Assembly: GCF_004216915.1 (NCBI RefSeq) | Contig: NZ_SGXD01000003.1 | Span: forward strand, 496,001 to 560,000 | Length of the DNA stretch: 64,000 nucleotides | Direction of reading: 5' to 3' | Source: Motilibacter rhizosphaerae | GTDB taxonomy: Bacteria > Actinomycetota > Actinomycetes > Motilibacterales > Motilibacteraceae | Shown: positions 62,504 through 64,000 of the stretch, in pieces | Position numbering within the stretch: position 1 is the first letter of the stretch | How the letters are laid out: the number at the start of each line of letters is the position of its first letter | Position numbers and translations under genes: made by a program | The notes under the pieces: model-generated | Told to the model about the DNA's origin: nothing | What the model saw: the letters and a program-made list of their open reading frames with translations, nothing else | The model's database searches: none

Positions 62504-62644
62504 CTACTTCGACCAGGAGCGGGACAGCGCCGAGACGGCGCCGGACGAGGCGTGGTCCGACCCTCCGCCCAGCAGGCCGGCGGTCCCCCCGCCGACGGCC
62601 GCCACCAGTGCCAGCGCCGCCGCGCCGCGCAGGACCTTGCTCAT
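62504..62644 (-). CDS. 46-residue secreted or membrane peptide
   Basis: [20 protein letters not shown] is followed by a Gly/Ser-rich stretch and SALSRSWSK. It has one hydrophobic segment with a basic N-terminus, so it is either a signal peptide with a very short mature part or a single-pass peptide. The near-perfect GGGGAGGAACC directly before ATG 62644 argues that it is translated. No family was recognised. Confidence 0.6.
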   Translation of the reverse strand: MSKVLRGAAALALVAAVGGGTAGLLGGGSDHASSGAVSALSRSWSK

Positions 62645-62775
62645 GTGGTTCCTCCCCCTGCGGCCGCCGGGTGCGGTCCGCCTGCTCCGAGGATGAGCGC
62701 TGGGTGAGAGGACGTCCACGCAGAGCAGCGAAGTGCACTCGTGCCGCGCAGTCGGAGGTCCCGGGCCGTACGCCT

Positions 62776-62808
62776 GCGCCGGGCCAGCGCCGGGTCAGCG
62801 CCGGGTCA
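62776..62808. repeat. Three 11-bp tandem repeats upstream of fumC
   Basis: GCGCCGGGYCA is repeated at 62776-62786, 62787-62797 and 62798-62808, followed by a decayed fourth unit. It is about 70 bp upstream of the fumarase start. Confidence 0.7.
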
Positions 62809-62879
62809 GCGCCCTGTCCTCACCGGTCGGCCCTGGTCAGCGCGGGCGGTCCCCGGCGGATCTGGCACGATCGTCGGTC

Positions 62880-64000
62880 ATGACGATCGAAGCGGACGGC
62901 GAGTACCGGGTCGAGCACGACTCCATGGGTGAGGTGCGGGTCCCGGCGGCGGCGAAGTGGCGGGCGCAGACGCAGCGCGCGGTCGAGAACTTCCCCGTCT
63001 CGGGGCAGCCCATCGAGCGGGCCCACATCGAGGCGCTCGCCCGCATCAAGGCGGCGGCCGCCAAGGTCAACGCCGAGCTCGGCATCCTCCAGCCGGACGT
63101 CGCGCAGGCCGTGCAGTCCGCGGCCGAGGAGGTCGCCCGTGGCGACTGGGACGCGCACTTCCCGATCGACGTGTTCCAGACCGGCTCCGGCACGTCGAGC
63201 AACATGAACACCAACGAGGTCATCGCGACGCTGGCGACCGAGCGGCTCGGCTCGCCGGTGCACCCCAACGACCACGTCAACGCCTCGCAGTCGTCCAACG
63301 ACGTGTTCCCGTCCTCGATCCACATCGCGGCCACCAGCGCGGTCGTCAACGACCTCGTGCCGGCGCTGACCCACCTCGCCGAGGCGCTCGAGCGCAAGGC
63401 CGCGCAGTGGGCGACGACGGTCAAGTCGGGGCGCACGCACCTCATGGACGCGACGCCGGTCACGCTGGGGCAGGAGTTCGGCGGCTACGCCGCGCAGGTG
63501 CGGTTCGGCATCGAGCGGCTGCAGTCCTCGCTCCCCCGCGTCGCGGAGCTCCCGCTCGGCGGGACCGCGGTCGGGACGGGCATCAACACCCCCGCCGGCT
63601 TCGCCGCCCGCGTCATCGCCGAGGTCGCCTCCGCCACCGGTCTGCCGCTCACCGAGGCCCGCAACCACTTCGAGGCGCAGGGCGCACGCGACGGGCTGGT
63701 CGAGCTCTCCGGCCAGCTGCGCACGATCGCCGTCGGGCTCTACAAGGTGAGCAACGACGTGCGCTGGATGGGCTCCGGCCCGCGTACGGGCCTGACCGAG
63801 CTGTTCCTCCCCGACCTGCAGCCGGGCTCGTCGATCATGCCGGGCAAGGTCAACCCGGTCATCCCCGAGGCGCTGTGCATGGTCTGCGCGCAGGTCATCG
63901 GCAACGACGCGACAGTGGCCTTCGCGGGCTCCGCGGGCAACTTCGAGCTCAACGTCATGCTGCCCGTGCTCGCGCGCAACGTGCTCGAGTCGATCCGCCT
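62880..64000 (+). CDS. fumC: Fumarate hydratase class II, N-terminal part (cut by window edge)
   Basis: There are 373 codons of a class II fumarase, the iron-independent TCA-cycle enzyme interconverting fumarate and malate. The superfamily signature [11 protein letters not shown] with the catalytic Ser loop is present near the right edge, and [14 protein letters not shown] and the [10 protein letters not shown] region are intact. About 90 residues are missing at the C-terminus because the window ends. It lies downstream of glpX, as in mycobacteria. Confidence 0.95.
   Translation, partial: MTIEADGEYRVEHDSMGEVRVPAAAKWRAQTQRAVENFPVSGQPIERAHIEALARIKAAAAKVNAELGILQPDVAQAVQSAAEEVARGDWDAHFPIDVFQTGSGTSSNMNTNEVIATLATERLGSPVHPNDHVNASQSSNDVFPSSIHIAATSAVVNDLVPALTHLAEALERKAAQWATTVKSGRTHLMDATPVTLGQEFGGYAAQVRFGIERLQSSLPRVAELPLGGTAVGTGINTPAGFAARVIAEVASATGLPLTEARNHFEAQGARDGLVELSGQLRTIAVGLYKVSNDVRWMGSGPRTGLTELFLPDLQPGSSIMPGKVNPVIPEALCMVCAQVIGNDATVAFAGSAGNFELNVMLPVLARNVLESIR

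Noticed and set aside
1-64000. tRNA, rRNA or other structured RNA genes beyond the TPP riboswitch
   Set aside because: I found no T-loop/anticodon pattern or rRNA-like segment by eye; a tRNAscan/Rfam run would be needed to exclude them formally.

Overview
The window is very G+C-rich chromosomal DNA of an actinomycete (Actinomycetota). Four things support this: mycothiol biosynthesis (mshB at 28.9-30.0 kb), an F420-type DUF385 enzyme, the sigE-rseA-htrA-tatB block, and small actinobacterial families (DUF3117, DUF6113, DUF6542, DUF4245, DUF222/HNH). From recall, the core gene order matches the Mycobacterium tuberculosis neighbourhood Rv1098c-Rv1229c: fum-glpX-DUF4245-xseB-xseA-ispH-DUF6542-ychF, then mshB-DUF6113-fdxC-dapC, then dapD-dapE-LOG-folP2-DivIVA-tagA-DUF3117, then methyltransferase-sigE-rseA-htrA-tatB-mrp. 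Membrane-bound c-di-GMP domains and an orphan PilB ATPase fit a free-living relative of the Frankiales/Kineosporiales/Geodermatophilales type, but I cannot place the genus. I see no tRNA, rRNA, CRISPR array, prophage or IS element.

Layout. 0-3.5 kb: the start of a membrane protein, then a TPP riboswitch and an ECF thiamine-related transporter (ykoE-ykoD-ykoC). 3.6-6 kb: PilB-like ATPase and a MarR regulator. 6-13.8 kb: mrp, tatB, htrA, anti-sigma factor, sigE, O-methyltransferase, leucyl aminopeptidase, DUF3117 and 3-methyladenine glycosylase. 13.8-19.4 kb: SRPBCC protein, DivIVA-domain protein, FolP2-type DHPS, two LOG proteins, and divergent dapE/dapD. 19.4-24.1 kb: cell-wall-active secreted protein, DUF1810, membrane protein, then the overlapping fdx-dapC-dedA operon and DUF6113. 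24.1-29.0 kb: a probable accessory block (repeats, DUF222-HNH endonuclease, FtsH-like protease with a repeat-expanded loop, DJ-1/PfpI plus MarR) separating DUF6113 from mshB. 30-34.5 kb: GGDEF-EAL-GAF protein and an S9 prolyl oligopeptidase. 34.5-40.6 kb: oppABCDF peptide importer. 40.8-43.3 kb: HipA-like kinase-DUF3037-EamA-Nudix overlapping operon. 43.4-50 kb: LAL-type LuxR regulator and two tandem secreted propeller/jelly-roll proteins. 50-64 kb: ychF, rmuC, DUF6542, ispH, xseA, a SARP/AfsR-like regulator sitting between xseA and xseB, DUF4245, glpX, PfkB kinase, DUF385 enzyme, a 46-aa peptide, and the start of fumarase.

How the genes work together. The lysine/diaminopimelate branch is represented three times (dapD, dapE, dapC). 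The sigE-rseA-htrA-tatB set is an envelope-stress unit, and sigE has a recognisable ECF-type promoter of its own. Transcription appears largely leaderless: about 18 genes, many in divergent pairs, have a TANNNT-like -10 box ending 6-8 nt before the start codon, and I used this to choose starts. Intergenic spaces carry three small families of dispersed palindromic repeats built around TGATC.

The least ordinary items are the dapE/dapD promoter that overlaps itself, the HipA/DUF3037 operon, the tandem secreted proteins, the FtsH-like protease loop, the split xseA/xseB operon and the dispersed 93-bp element.
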